A DNA stretch of 64,000 bases. Source: Chrysemys picta bellii. Lineage: Eukaryota; Chordata; Testudines; Emydidae. Positions 45,240 to 57,600 of the stretch are shown here, piece after piece. Position numbers and translations under genes: made by a program. The notes beneath the pieces were generated by a model. The model did no database searches. It saw nothing but the letters and a program-made list of their open reading frames with translations, and had not been told where the DNA came from. Position 1 is the first letter of the stretch; each line of letters opens with the position of its first letter. The stretch covers positions 219,886,394-219,950,393 of the forward strand of contig NC_088792.1 of assembly GCF_011386835.1 (NCBI RefSeq), written 5' to 3'.

Positions 45240-46105
45240 TCAACTTCTCCTAATCACGTGTGATTTCCTTTCGGGGGCTCTCAGGGAACTGAGAAGCCGC
45301 CTCTCCGAGCCGGGTCTGAATGTAGGACCGCGATCCCTGTCCTCAAGCCGCACTCCTCCATTCAGGGTGCTGCGCCCATGTGACACCCCCACAGATTCCG
45401 GGCAGAGCCCTGCTTCCTCTCTCCTAAATCACACGCTGGACTTTGCAAAGGCGCGGTGGAAGTTTCCTGCTACACGCATTGAGTCCGCCTAATCGCCATC
45501 TCTCTCTCTCTCTCTGATAGGGTCTGATTAGCAAAGGAGGACTTGACCAGGGACCTGAGAGTCGCTGGATTTTCTCCCGAGCTCCACCCGGGAAGAATGC
45601 ACTACAGATAAAACCCAGCTAAAGCCCGCGCGGCGAATCCTAGCGGGAGCCGACGAAAGGAGGAAGCGACTGAGGCGAGACAAGCAGGAAGCAAGCTGGT
45701 GGGGTGGAAGGGAGGTGGGCAGCTCTGGGGGCTGGCAGGGTCTGTCGGTGTGTCAGCTCAACACCAGCAGGGATGGACAGCGCCTCTGGATTCAGCCGGC
45801 ACTGGGACACAGCGCTGCTGCTGCTGCAGGTGCCTATACACCGGCTTGCCTCTCTCTGCTGCTAAAAGGGCGGCGCTCCCTAATCTCTCGCTCCCCCTCC
45901 TCCCCTCTGATTTATTTATTTTATTGTTTTGGGTGGACGGAAAGTAACCCCCCTCCATGCAACTGCAAACAGGGACGGTGGCGTCATTCCGCTCCGGAGT
46001 TTGAGATCTCACCAGCGACTTCAATACGATTTAATTTTTTTTAACACAAATAAGAGTGTAACTTTGATTTAAATCATGGGCACTGAGATCGGGGGCCAGG
46101 TGAGA
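45240..46105 (+). promoter_or_regulatory. Second CpG-rich block, candidate promoter/5' UTR
   Basis: Contains GGCGCGGTGG, AAAGCCCGCGCGGCGAATCC, GGAGCCGACGAAAGGAGG and a CT-dinucleotide run (45,501-45,521). Possible splice donors CTGCAG|GTGCCT (45,829) and GGCCAG|GTGAGA (near 46,100) suggest plus-strand first exons. The short stretch ATGGGCACTGAGATCGGGG before the second donor is a possible start. No gene identity can be given. Confidence 0.5.
45773..45829 (+). other. Candidate short first coding exon
   Basis: ATG at 45,773 opens 19 codons, MDSASGFSRHWDTALLLLQ, ending in CAG before GTGCCT, a plausible donor. The hydrophobic LLLL after charged residues hints at the start of a signal peptide. 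Without a downstream exon this is weak, because the frame stops 12 codons later if unspliced. Family not recognised. Confidence 0.2.
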
Positions 46106-49100
46106 GATTTTCTGTATTAAGCCAAATAACCGCGGAGATGTTCCCGAGTGGTTTGGAAATACTTTGGACAGAGCTCTGAGGGGAGATCCGAAGAGTACAA
46201 GCTCTGCAACGTTTCTGCAACTGAGAGCAGATCGCCTAACGCTAGCATATTGGCAAGTAAGTCACTGGTTACAGTCCTGATTGCCGTTGTCTGTAAAGGT
46301 ATTACCTTTATCCCTTTGCAGCTGTTGGTTTGAAACTCCTTGCCTGGGCGGGAGGACGGGCAGTGGAGTCCTCTGCAGTTTTAGATCTCGAGGTCTCTTT
46401 ATTTGAGAGGTTTGTGATAGTGAGAGGGGCTTTATTGCAACCCAGCATTGGTCCAACTCTGTTGAAGTGCATTGTAAACATCCCTTTTATGGCACCTATA
46501 TGCCTTAGCTTCGCAAGAACAATCTTAAAGAAAAAGTGTGGCGACCACTTGTGCAACTACAGCAAATGGAAATGATGCCTTATATATTATTAACATATTA
46601 TTTTTTTCTCTGTGTTCATGTGTAACTAAATATTGAGAGTCTCTTAACAGAGTGTATTTTAGCAACAGCTCTTGTAGGACAGCCCTGTGTGTGTCTCAGG
46701 CATTTATACAATGCAAGACAGTGATTGAATTTGATTTGCATACCTTTTAACTTTTACCCATGTCATTTGGTAATTTTGTTTTTCTCTGATGCTCCTTCTC
46801 TGTGTGGGGTTTTTTTTTTTTTTGGCTTTTTTTTTTTAATGTATGTACATTTATTGACCTTCTTCTCGTAACTGACATTTGTCACAAAACAAAAGTTGAG
46901 TCCGGCATGATTTCAGTTTAACAGAGCATACAGAAAAGGTGTAGTAGGCAAGGTGGCCAGTCATGCTTCCATGGAAGACCAGGGCAAAACTCCACTTAGG
47001 AAGGAGCAGGCCCAGGAGGCTGTAATCTCTTCCTAAAAATTCAGTTGAAGATAGTTTTACTCAGAACTAATCTGCCACACTGCAAAATGCCAGATATCCT
47101 GTTCACCTTTCGGCATAGCTAGCGGATAAGCTAGCCAATCTGCCTCACCATATCTACCTCCCATCCATCTCTGAAATTCAGGAGCTAAAGATGTGATTCC
47201 ACACGGAATTGGCAAACAGCAAACTTCAAAGAGTGTTTAATTATGTTTGTGTTTATTGATTTTCTTAGCATCTTCTCTACGAGACTGAAAACCACAATCT
47301 TTTACAGTGACCTTGATGAACATCCTGCGTTAACATGAAGGTTTTACAGAGAAAAAGCATTTACACAGGTTTACAGCCAAGCACTGACATTTTGCTTAGA
47401 GCATGATCAGTTCCAATGAACATGTGAATTTTAGTAGTGGTAGTGGGGATAGGTAAGTAGGAAGAAGGGTGGTAGTGGTGTATTTACTTAGAGGAATGAA
47501 CTTTCTTCACTATTACAACATAAATAATACTATGTACCAGCTGCAAGTAACATGGAGGGATTTGCTTCTATAGAAAAGTAAATGGGTATGAAATAATTCT
47601 TGATTTTTGTGTTTTTTTGTCTCATTTTCTGATCAGAAGTCTTCAGTAAATGGAGACAGATACAAAAAATCCCAAACCTTTCTAGGTTAATGCACTTTGA
47701 TTTGTCAGCACTTGTCAACTCTGAGGGTTTAGAAGAGAGATCATTTTATATGGAGCTACCTATATTTTTCATATATGAGGAACATTAACATAGAGGATAA
47801 AAAGGTGGTTATACACTGAACATGTGACTAAACCCACCAGTTTATAGCAAAAGGATGAAATAAGCCTTTCCCATGTTGGTGGATAATTTACGTGCAGCAT
47901 GTCTGGGATAAATAATCTGAGATGAATGTCAGCTGTTTGAATACACTTTCAGAAGAGCGTTATACGGTTTAGATCTCTGACATGCCGAAGATACTGTGAA
48001 GTGTGCAATAAGACTACTAGAACTATTGTTAGCTACTATAATTAGCTAGCCTTTCTTTTAATTGAAATAGTCAGATTCCACTCTGTGTGTGTGAATCCAA
48101 TATATTTCTAGTGAAGTATACCTATGGGTTTACAGTAGTAATTCCCTCCTCTGTTGCAGAGTGGCAGGCTTTCACTAAGCGTGTGCCAGAGAAATTGTGA
48201 AACACTGAAGCGTGCATTGAGCTGGAATTCGTTTAGGGTATATTACTGTGGTCCCTTCCACAGTGAACATAAATGACGGTTAATGGCTGATTATATAAAT
48301 GAATGATTTTCCAGAAATCACGTCAGCTCTGCCACCTTAGATGCAAGGTACACAGTGCTTTGTTTCTCTTCCTTTAATTCATGCAATTTAACTTAATGCC
48401 ATAAAGTGAAGTCATTGACTTCACTTAATCTCTATTTGCCTGGGGAAGAAGAAAAAAACCATAATTTAATGATGGGTCATTTGGCTTTTGCAGTATGTTG
48501 TATGATTGCTATGAGATAATCTAATGAGATGTCCTCTTCACTGAATTAAAGAAACTGTTACTGTTTATCCCTTCACTTTTTCAGCTATACTACTCAGAAG
48601 AATTATTCTACTGCATGACTTAAAACAAATGTTCACTTAGTATGACAGAGAAAATTATTCAGTTATTTTCTCCAACAAAACTGAAAATGAAGGGGAAGGT
48701 TAATATTAGGAGTTGAACTATTCAAGAGTGTAACTAGAGTAGTAACCACATAAAAGAAATGTATTAAGGAATTGATCAAAAACCTCCTTTACCTTTGCTC
48801 CTTGACTAGCTTGATAGTCACTTGAACATCTTTCCATGTATATGTAATAAACATTTATATTGTTTAACTATGAAGGCTAAAGTACTGAATGAAAGTCATA
48901 CACTTTCCCACAAGTTTTATTACACTGGTACAGTAGCCTAGCTTACTTTATGTCTTTTAAATTACAAGTTTCCAAAATGTAATGCATATTATGCTCAGCT
49001 TTAAAGTTAACATTTTTATTTTAATACTTCTTGGATAACACAAGTCTCTTTAATGTAGAAGATGGTGATTTGATTCAGGAAGCCTGAAGCACAAACAAAC

Positions 49101-49293
49101 ATTACAAGTCCTTCCTAACGTCATTATGCTTGTTCAGCAATACTATTTGCTCATTAGACACTACTTTCGTGGATAGATATAAACTATAAGTGAAGTTGAA
49201 CATATTGCCAAGCAAGAAAGCTTCATATAGTTATCCAACTCATAAACTCTGTCACTCTTTTCTGCTCATGTTTTGATAAACAAAAGATTATAT
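46106..49293. other. No feature recognised
   Basis: AT-rich and poor in recognisable repeats, as expected for a first intron or spacer next to the CpG block. T-rich runs occur at 46,810-46,838. No exon can be supported. Confidence 0.4.
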
Positions 49294-49299
49294 GTTTCC

Positions 49300-49756
49300 T
49301 GACACCACGTGTGGTAACGTACCTTCTCCTCCTCAGCAGGCTCAGTCCTTTTTAGCCTTGGAGACACAGGCTTGGGCAAAGCAAATCCTTGTAGGTAGCA
49401 CAGGGTCTGGCTATTCCTTCCCTCAGTCAGTCCCTTGTGCTTGTTTATCTTCCCTTCTGGGGACAGAGTGCGGCCTTCCTTGCAGGAAGGATTCAGAGCC
49501 TTGCTGCTCCTAGCTTACTGGCAGCTTCTCTTACTCTCTCCCCCCTCCCTTCCACGCCAGGAAGGGTTTAAAAAGGTCCCAAGCAGTGGGAGCCAGCTGA
49601 ACCTAATTAGTTCCCTGGTAACCCCTTACCCACCTGAACCTTATTTCCCCATGGTTCTCTCTCCTCAGTGGCTTGGGAGAGGCCTTTTTAACCCCCTGGG
49701 TCTGATTACTACCCCCTCCCCCACCCTTAGTAGCTGTTTGTCCTGGGTTTGCCACA
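49300..49756 (-). repeat. 3' LTR of the minus-strand Gypsy element
   Basis: On the plus strand it starts TGACACCACG and ends TTTGCCACA; on the element strand TGTGGCAAACC...CGTGGTGTCA. It shares nearly all positions with 54,231-54,688. Its outer end carries TGGTGTCA, which also forms the first eight bases of the primer site in the 5' copy. Confidence 0.93.
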
Positions 49757-49780
49757 TATCCCCCCCCCACCCGCCCCGCT
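49757..49780 (-). other. Polypurine tract
   Basis: On the element strand GGGGCGGGTGGGGGGGGGAT lies directly before the 3' LTR. This is the expected plus-strand DNA primer site. The pol frame reads straight through it. Confidence 0.8.
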
Positions 49781-51210
49781 CAACACTACGGGGTTGGGCT
49801 ACTTGGGTCGGAAAACAGTGCACTCTTGACAGGCCATCTGCATTGCCATGTTGGGTTCCAGACCTATGTCGTACTGTGAAGTGGAAGGGTTGAAGCGACA
49901 GGAACCATCTTGTTACTCTCATGTTTTTGTCCTTGCTTTGTTGCATCCACTGCAAAGGGGCATGGTCCGTGACAAGGGTAAACCTCCATCCAAGTAGATA
50001 GTAGCGGAGGCTTTCTATGGCCCATTTCACAGCCAGGCATTCCTTCTCCACAATGGCGTATTTCCGTTCCCTAGGTAGGAGCTTCCTACTGAGGAAGAGG
50101 ACGGGGTGTTCATCATCTCCGACCATTTGGGAAAGCACCGCTCCCAGCCCTACTTCAGAGGCGTCTGTTTGTAGGATAAACTCCTTCCCCCAGTCTGGGG
50201 CTACTAGTACGGGGTCTGTGCAGAGGGCCGTCCTCAGATCCGCACAAGCGCCTTCGGCTGCAGCAGACCATTTTACTATGTCAGGGCCCCGAGCTTTTGT
50301 TAGGTCCGTTAATGGGCATGCCCTGGTGGCGAAGTGGGGAATGAACCGCCTATAGTACCCCACTAGTCCCAGGAATGCTCTGACCTGTTTCTTCCGGAGT
50401 GGTCAGGGCCACTTTTGTATAGCTTCTAACTTGTTGAGCTGGGGCTTCACCACGCCCCTTCCCACTATAATACCCAAGGTACTTGGCCTCAGCTAACCCG
50501 ATCGAACATTTGGAGGGATTGGCAGTCAGCCTTGCCTTTCTCAGGGTGTCCAGGACCGCTTCCACTTTCTCCACGTGCGTCTCCCAGTCGGGGCTATATA
50601 TGATGACGTCATCGAGATAGGCTGCCGTGTACTTTCCATGGGGTCGCAACAGTTTGTCCATTAGCCGTTGGAAAGTAGCGGGGGCGCTATGCAACCCAAA
50701 GGGGAGAACAGTGTACTGATATAGTTCTTCTGGAGTTGCAAAGGCTGTCTTCTCCTTGTCGGCCTTTGCCAGGGGGATCTGCCAATAGCCCTTGGTAAGG
50801 TCAAGGGTAGACATAAACCGTGCCTTTCCCAATCTGTCAGTCAGCTCATCTATCCTGGGTATAGGGTAGGCATCAAATTGGGACACCTCATTGAGTTTGC
50901 GGAAGTCACTGCAGAACCTCATACTGCCGTCCGGCTTAGGCAGTAAAACCACGGGACTGGACCATTGGCTATGAGATTCTTCAATGACTCCTAAGGCCAG
51001 CATTTTCCTGACCTCTGTCCTAATTTCTTCTCTCTTGGCCTCTGGGATCCGGTATGGCTTAACGTTCACCTTCACTCCAGGCTTCGTGAGGATGTGATGG
51101 TGAACCTCTGTAGTCCTGCCCGGCTTTTCAGAGAACACATCCTGGTTGCGTTTGATCAGGCTGATCATTTCTGATCGTTGTTCCGGAGTCAACTCTGGGG
51201 ATATCCCCAC
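49781..51210 (-). pseudogene. Gypsy reverse transcriptase and RNase H
   Basis: Copies element RNA into DNA. RT blocks: KMLALGVIEESHSQWSSPVV, LPKPDGSMRFCSDFRKLNEV, STLDLTKGYWQIPLAKADKE, YTVLPFGLHSAPATFQRLM and AAYLDDVIIYS with the YLDD catalytic box intact. A frameshift near 50,475 and a TGA near 50,400 precede GYYRRFIPHFATRACPLTDL. RNase H follows with EFILQTDASEVGLGAVLS (Asp), AIVEKECLAVKWAIESL (Glu), FTLVTDHAPLQWM (Asp) and GNADGLSR (Asp), so all four catalytic acids are kept. It is placed after integrase instead of before. Only the frame is broken. Confidence 0.92.
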
Positions 51211-52870
51211 CAGGTCGGGTTGGTTGCTTTTAGGGGATGGCGCCCCCAGCGCAACCACCGGAGCTTCTCTATCCTGCCAAGGTTTCAGCAGATTTATATG
51301 GTAGATCTGCTCCAGCTTCTGGCAGCCTGGCTGTCGGACCTTATAGTCGACTTCTCCTACCGCTTTTATTACCTCGTACGGCCCCTGCCACCTGGCCAGG
51401 AGCTTGCTCTCGGCCGTGGGTATGAGCACCATCACCCGGTCCCCCATCTGGAACTTCCGGGTCGTTGCTTGGCGATTGTAGTTTGTCCGTTGTGCCCCTT
51501 GGTCCTTCTCCATGTGTTCGCTCACAAGGGGGGCGACTTGGGCTAGTCTGTCTTTCATCTGCAGCACATGTTCAACAACGTTTCTCCCAGGGTTCGGCTG
51601 TTCTTCCCAGTCTTCTTTAGCCAGGTCCAGTATGCCCCTGGGGTGGTGACCATATAACAGCTCGAAGGGGGAGAATCCAGTGGAAGCCTGAGGAACCTCC
51701 CATATGGCAAACAGCAAGTAAGGCAGCAGGGCGTCCAGTCTTTCCCGTCATGACTAATCACTTTCTGTAACAGGTTCTTCAATGTCCTATTAAAGCGTTC
51801 GACCAGGCCATCGGTCTGGGGATGGTAGACTGATGTTCTAAGGGTCCGTATGTGGAGCATTGTACATAGGTCCTTCATCAGCTCAGACACAAAGAGGGTC
51901 CCTTGGTCCGTCAGGATCTCCTTAGGTATTCCTACTCTGGAAAAAATCTGGACTAATTCTTTGGCTATGGCCTTGGACGTGGTATTCCGTAGGGGTACGG
52001 CCTCGGGGTATCGGGTGGCATAATCTAGTACTACCAGAATGTATGGATGGCCCCGGGCTGATTTTTCCAATGGCCCTACTATGTCCATAGCTATACGCTC
52101 AAATGGGACCTCGATAATTGGCAGAGGTACCAGAGGGACCCTTAAGTGTGGTCGGGGCCCATGTATCTGGCATTCCGGACAGGATGTGCAATATCGCCGG
52201 ACCGCTGCATAAATGCCAGGCCAAAAAAACCTCTATAGAATTCGATCCAGGGTCTTATCTACCCCTAGATGACCACTGAACAGATGGCTGTGGGCCAGAT
52301 CCATTACAGCTCTTTGATGTTTCTGTGGGACCAAGAGTTGTTGTATGACTTGCTCTTGGACCTGGACTACTCTGTATAGCAGGTCGTTCTTAATAATATA
52401 ATATGGCCCCGGGCCCTTAACTCTCCCCTCCACGGGGACCCCATTTACCTCGACTAGTTCTTTGAGAATATTGTGGTATATGGGATCATTGGCCTGATCC
52501 TGACCAAAATTCCCGCGTGCGGTCCCCATTTGTCTAAACTCGGGGTGGGGGTCTACCTCCATCTCCCCCTCGGGGAAAGCCCCTGGGGAACCAGGTCCGG
52601 CGATAGGGTTGTTGATCGCCGACCCAGTCCCACTGTCAGTCGAGCCCCTTTTTTCCCCTACAAGCATAGACTTCTGGCACTGGGTCAGGACCCTCGTCTC
52701 CCTCCTTTTATCTGCCCTCCGTTCCCTCCTAGTCTTCCTGGACTTCCCCGGCGGGGAGAACAAATCCTGGCTAAATTCATGGAGGGCCGGGGGAGGGTTA
52801 ACTATCTGGGCCACACCCTGGGTCCCAGGGTCATTATTTTTTTCTACCTCCTCCCCAGGGAATAGGCTAT
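51211..52870 (-). pseudogene. Gypsy integrase with zinc-binding, DD35E and GPY/F modules
   Basis: Joins element DNA into the host genome. Order: an unusual basic and Gly/Pro-rich spacer (52,814 to about 52,500), then QKHQRAVMDLAHSHLFSGHL with the zinc His pair, a TAG stop at 52,233-52,235, and CTSCPECQ with the Cys pair. The core follows: MDIVGPLEKSARGHPYILVV (Asp), EILTDQGTLFVSEL (Asp) and DGLVERFNRTLK (Glu), with exactly 35 residues between the last two. A frameshift near 51,730 leads to LFAIWEVPQASTGFSPFEL. The C-terminal GPY/F module reads LLARWQGPYEV. It continues in frame into RT, so the upstream position is not an artefact. Confidence 0.92.
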
Positions 52871-54163
52871 CAAACCCCAGGAAGTCTCGTCTGATAAGGA
52901 CAGGGTAGGGGAGGTTGGAACTACTCCCACCGTCAACCTAATGGGGTTTCCGAGAACTTCTATTTTTATGGGGATGGTTGGATAATAGTTGACAATCCCC
53001 ATGCACACAGGATATTCCCGAGCATTTGGCCCGGGATAGTTGGTCCTGCCCGACCAGCTTCCCTGAGACTAACATGATTACACTTCCCGAGTCTACTAAG
53101 GCTGTGGTCTTTATACCATTCATCTTAACTGGCCTAGTGTATCTATGAGGGACCATCGCAACCCCGACTAGACTTATTAGATCACATGGTCCCCCTATAT
53201 CTCCCAGTTCGCATTGCATAGGCTCTCCTAGGTTTGGGCATTGGGCAGCGATATGCCCCAATTCACCACAGGCATAACATTGGTACCCCGCTCGAGGCAG
53301 CCCCCTATTTTTCGGGCTGCTGGGCTTTATCTCTCGAGTCTTTCTCCCCCAGTCCTCAAGTCTCTCCGGGACCGCTGGCTGCACTTCCGCCTCCTTCCTC
53401 CCCTCCATTGTCCGGCCTGCAGAGACTGGTCTCCAGTTCTGGCGCCTTCCTTCCCCGGTGGTCTGAGAAAGTTCTTGGGCTGCTAAGTGTCTCTCTACGA
53501 GGGCAACTAGTTCATCATATGAGGAGGGATCATTTTGGCGGACCCACCCTCGAATGCCCGGCGGCAATCCCCTCATGTACCTGTCCAACACCGGGGTACC
53601 TTCTCCGGCCCATGGGACTCAGGATGGAGCCACTTCCGGGTGAGGTGGATCAAGTCAAATAGCTGGGACCTCGGCGCTTTGTCGTCCCGGTACTTCCACT
53701 CGTGGAAGCGCTGGGCCCTTATGGCCGGTGTCACCCCTGACCTCGCCAGGATTTCCGCCTTCAGCTGCGGGTAATCCATAGCTACTTCTGTGGTCATATC
53801 GAAATAGGCCTTCTGAGCCTCCCACACAGAAATGGAGCCAGGATGCCTGCCCACTGGTCTTGGGGCCAGGCCTCCCGCAGTGCCATCCTCTCGAATGCAA
53901 GGAGATATGCCTCTATATCATCATCTGTTGTCCTCTTCTGTAAATAGTTGCTTCCCCTGGGGCCCGTGCATCAGCGTGGTCAGGGCTTTCAACTGGTTCA
54001 CTACTTCATTCAGGGTGGCTCAATCTTGGGCTGCCTGGTTCATCAGCAATTGGTTTGTCTCCTGTTGGACACGTACTGACTCTTGCTGGGTCGTCATCTG
54101 TACTCTGGTAGCCTCTTGTTGGGCCGCAGTGGCCTGAATCAACGCCTTCACTACGTTCTCCAT
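52871..54163 (-). pseudogene. Gypsy gag and aspartic protease
   Basis: ATG at 54,161-54,163 starts MENVVKALIQATAAQQEATR, a Gln-rich coiled segment, with a TGA near 54,020. After frame changes a SCAN-like capsid part follows ([20 protein letters not shown], then WAGILAPFL; later [20 protein letters not shown] and [19 protein letters not shown]). A zinc knuckle [14 protein letters not shown] lies at 53,238-53,279. The protease is [18 protein letters not shown] with Asp-Ser-Gly at about 53,085-53,093; it ends near VLIRRDFLGFDSLF. Frameshifts near 53,590 and 52,975. Gag builds the particle and protease cuts it. No env-like frame is present. Confidence 0.9.
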
Positions 54164-54219
54164 TTTTTTTTTTTTGTGATTTACCTTGCCCTGAGATGGC
54201 TTGCCACAGTGCCTCACTA

Positions 54220-54238
54220 CATCCCACTGCTGACACCA
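54220..54238 (-). other. Primer-binding site, tRNA-Leu type, overlapping the LTR end
   Basis: The element strand reads TGGTGTCAGCAGTGGGAT, complementary to the 3' end of vertebrate tRNA-Leu (CAG) including CCA, with one mismatch (C for G at position 10), as far as I remember that tRNA. Its first eight bases belong to the LTR, because the same TGGTGTCA ends the other LTR too. Confidence 0.75.
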
Positions 54239-54688
54239 CGAGTGGCAAAGTACCTTCTCTTCCTCAGCAGGTTCAGTCCTTTTTAGCCTTGGAGACACAG
54301 GCTTAGGCAAAGCAAATCCTTGTAGGTAGCACAGGGTCTGGCTATTCCTTCCCTCAGTCAGTCCCTTGTGCTTGTTTATCTTCCCTTCTGGGGACAGAGT
54401 GTGGCCTCCCTTGCAGGAAGGGTTCAGAGCCTTGCTGCTCCTAGCTTACTGGCAGCTTCCCTGCTTCTCTCACTCTCTCTCCCCCCTGCCTTCCACGCAG
54501 GGGAGGGTTTAAAAAGGTCTCAAGCAGTTGGAGCCAGCTGAACCTAATTAGTTCCCTGGTAACCCCTTGCCCAGCTGAACCTTATTTCCCCATGGTTCTC
54601 TCTCCTCAGTGGCTTGGGAGAGGCCTTTTTAACCCCCTGGGACTGATACCCCCCACCCCTTGTAGCTGTTTATCCTGGGTTTGCCACA
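54231..54688 (-). repeat. 5' LTR of the minus-strand Gypsy element
   Basis: 458 bp on the element strand, beginning TGTGGCAAACCCAGGATAAA. GGGGTTAAAAAGGCC and CCTTTTTAAACCC are possible TATA-region motifs. It carries a short CT-rich expansion (CTTCTCTCACTCTCTCTC) relative to the 3' LTR. Confidence 0.93.
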
Positions 54689-54693
54689 GTTTA

Positions 54694-57600
54694 TAGATTT
54701 ATTCTCAGTCTTCCTCAATCATGCAGCACTCAGAATGTACAATTTCCAGAGGCTAATAACTTAGCACTACTCCTAATGTCTCAAGTACTGGGAAAGCCAT
54801 TTTTCTTTTAATGCCACTTCCTAGCAGTCATGGCTAGGTTTCCTGCTTGCATGCATTTTTAAGAGGAAGAAATGGTAAAGTATATAGTAGAATTCCAAAT
54901 GAGATAAAATTAGTAAATAGGGGTCTTCACTTCAGATTACAGGGTAGAGGAGTAGGAAGATTGAGTCCCAGTTTTGCGAGAGTCCCTCTCACACCCAGTT
55001 TCTAGTCACAGTTTGTTGACAGCATTCATTGTTTAAATGTTCCCTGAGTTTCTTGACATGTGTTGGCAGCAAAAACTGGCATCACAGCCAGCTATTTTTG
55101 CTACTCCTCTACCCCATATCAGAAGAGGAAGGGGGAAAGCTATCATTATCTACAATATTAAAAAAAAAATTAAACAAACATAGGTTGTAAGCATGTGAAC
55201 TATCCAAAATATACAGGAAATACAGTGGAGACTTCTGGTGGTAACAGCCTATTAATACATTGCATGTGTCTGTGTGTAAAGTGCATATTATATATAATTA
55301 CTAGTGGGGCAATAATCCAGTGGCATTAGTGCTAAATCAAGATTGGACTGCCTCCACACTGTTTCTTGGGTTTGTCCCAGCTTTTCATCCTCCGTAACAG
55401 GGGGATTAAAGGCCCAGCACCAACTCAACCTACTTATGCATAAGCTATGCTATGTCTGAACAGCTCTGCCTCTTTCTTGGTCTTTAAGGAGTCTGCATTT
55501 GAGAGGGTAGTTTGTGGTGAACTATATAGGCCCTTAATTGGTCACTTAGCTCTAGCAGGTGTGTCCCCTTCAACAGTCACCAAGAGAACTGAAAAACATA
55601 GTTGCATGTTGAAACTATGGAGACCCCAGGAGTGGGGGTTGTGGGCAGGGCTGGTTTTAAGGGCTTAGATCCCGCAATCTCATTGGTAAGAGGGAGAGAA
55701 GGTAGGACATAGCCCAGAGTCAAGATGATCAACCTCAATTCCATTGTTGTTGTGTTCCATTGTAATTAGTCCTTGGTGTGTACGATGGTGTTGGGCAAGA
55801 ATCTAGTATTCACTGTATGCTGATTAATGCTTGGATGGTAGTTAGTAATGCGTTCACTTTCCATGACTTGCTCAAAGATGAAAATAACCCAAATCTGGTT
55901 AAATGACACTGGTGGACTAGTTTTGCCAATGCTGATTCCAAACAGGTATTCAGGACACCATGGACAGAAGGATAAACTGATGGGTTGTGTATGGCTGCAC
56001 TGCTGCTTGCATCTAGCATGATATGCCGGAGCTCTTCCACCCCAAAAGTGAATCTAATACAGTATGTCCATTTTATGAGAGTCTTGGTATGGAGCTAAAA
56101 TGTAACTGGTGTTTAGTATACCAATTGCCACACTGCATTGTAAAATCCCTACAAGACTGTTGACGTTCCTCACTGGGATGGTACTATATGGGCAGTGGGG
56201 CTGATACTGCTTGATGATTTTTAACATCTGCCTTGATAGCTCAAGATTTCATGGTTGATCTAATGACCATGGATTGTTGGCTCAGTTTATATTGCTAGTA
56301 ACATTCTTGATTTAATGTTTGGGTCAGGATTGGAGGTGAGGAACTGAAAATTGTAGCCATGTGGTTTGAGTTGAGGTGCTTGTTTTGATGGTGCACTTTT
56401 AGAAGGTAATGGACCTTGATAATTTTGGGAGTGCTCTGAGGGGGCCTGGGAAGAAGAATATTAGTCCTCTGACAGGCCTGTTGATTGGTTTTTGCTCAGT
56501 CACCATCAACATGTTTTGTTTCAAGTAATGGACAGTTTGGATTAACTAAACTGTCTTCATTTCGTAGCTGATACAAATTCCTCCCATTTGTAAGGAAATT
56601 TCCTGTCAGATTGTTGATAAAATTTAATCGACTTACATTGAATTGTATGTAAAGACCATGTCAGGGAAAAGTTATTGTTTTCTTTAAAAAATAGAGAGAC
56701 TGTTCCCTTAATCATTTTTTCCTTCAGCTGTTATATTAAACTTATTTAATAATGCATGGCTATCTATAACCAGGAGCTACATGACTTTATAATGTTTGCA
56801 TCATTTTCCTTTCCACAATCAAAGTGATTCTGTTCAGATGACAGAGTCCGGGCAAGATAGTAGTAATCCCTTGACTCACATTTTTTTCCTTCTTTTGGAG
56901 GGTCTTGTCCTGTGTCTATTGAAGTCAATTACAAAACCTGCAGTGATTTCAGTTAGAATAATATTGAGTCCTGTGGGATGTTTAAGATTCATATGTTTAT
57001 TGTAAAATTGTTACAACGTTTTGTTTTTCAATAAAACATTGCATTGTGGCCTTCAACTTAAAATACATAATCAGTTTTTGTTCATTTTCTTCTTCCCGAA
57101 GTAATTAGCACCAAAAATTTGTATGCACCAGCATTACATACCTTAGCAAAAATCATGCAAGTCTCACAATATTTTGATGGACTTTTGTAGCAGCTGTTAA
57201 TAATGAATCATATGGTTAAGCTTCAGCAGCACAAATGGGCATTGATTTTCTTTGGCTTCTTTTTGAACCTAAAGAAGTAACACAATTAGAATTATGCCCA
57301 TAAGATAATTCACTCCCAGATCTTCATATGATTTTGTGTAGTAAAAGAAAGATAGCATTCTCCAGGAACAGCTTTAGAAAGCTGATCTAAGTTAATCAAA
57401 TGTTCTTCAGGTGAAAGAGGATGGGGAAATATCAATTCTCCAGTGCAGAGGGGCTATAGACTCAGTTTTCATCACATACAGCTGTCTTCCTGTGCCCACT
57501 CCTAGTTTTATGTTAGAGCTGTATTTACATGAGTAGACTTCTGAACAGCACTGTGGTAGCTGGCTATTGGATTTCAACATAAATCTTCACGGTGTTTTAC

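Larger units (their letters stand above)
49300..54688 (-). mobile_element. Gypsy LTR retrotransposon, Gmr1-type order, nearly complete
   Basis: Two similar LTRs (about 20 substitutions plus small indels by eye over ~457 bp) flank gag - protease - integrase - RT - RNase H on the minus strand. A tRNA-Leu-type primer site and a polypurine tract are in place. Integrase precedes RT, as in Gmr1 of cod and relatives. Flanks GTTTC (49294-49298) and GTTTA (54689-54693) may be a 5-bp duplication with one change, if one extra base is counted in the LTR. The element is dead through at least four frameshifts and three in-frame stops, but all domains are present. Confidence 0.93.

Noticed and set aside
45773..45829. 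Match of the short first-exon candidate to FLT1 (shared WDT then leucines)
   Set aside because: The resemblance is a few residues in a signal-peptide-like stretch and the exon phase would differ from FLT1.
50017..53774. Several long plus-strand frames
   Set aside because: All are antisense shadows of the minus-strand Gypsy genes, which carry clear protein motifs.
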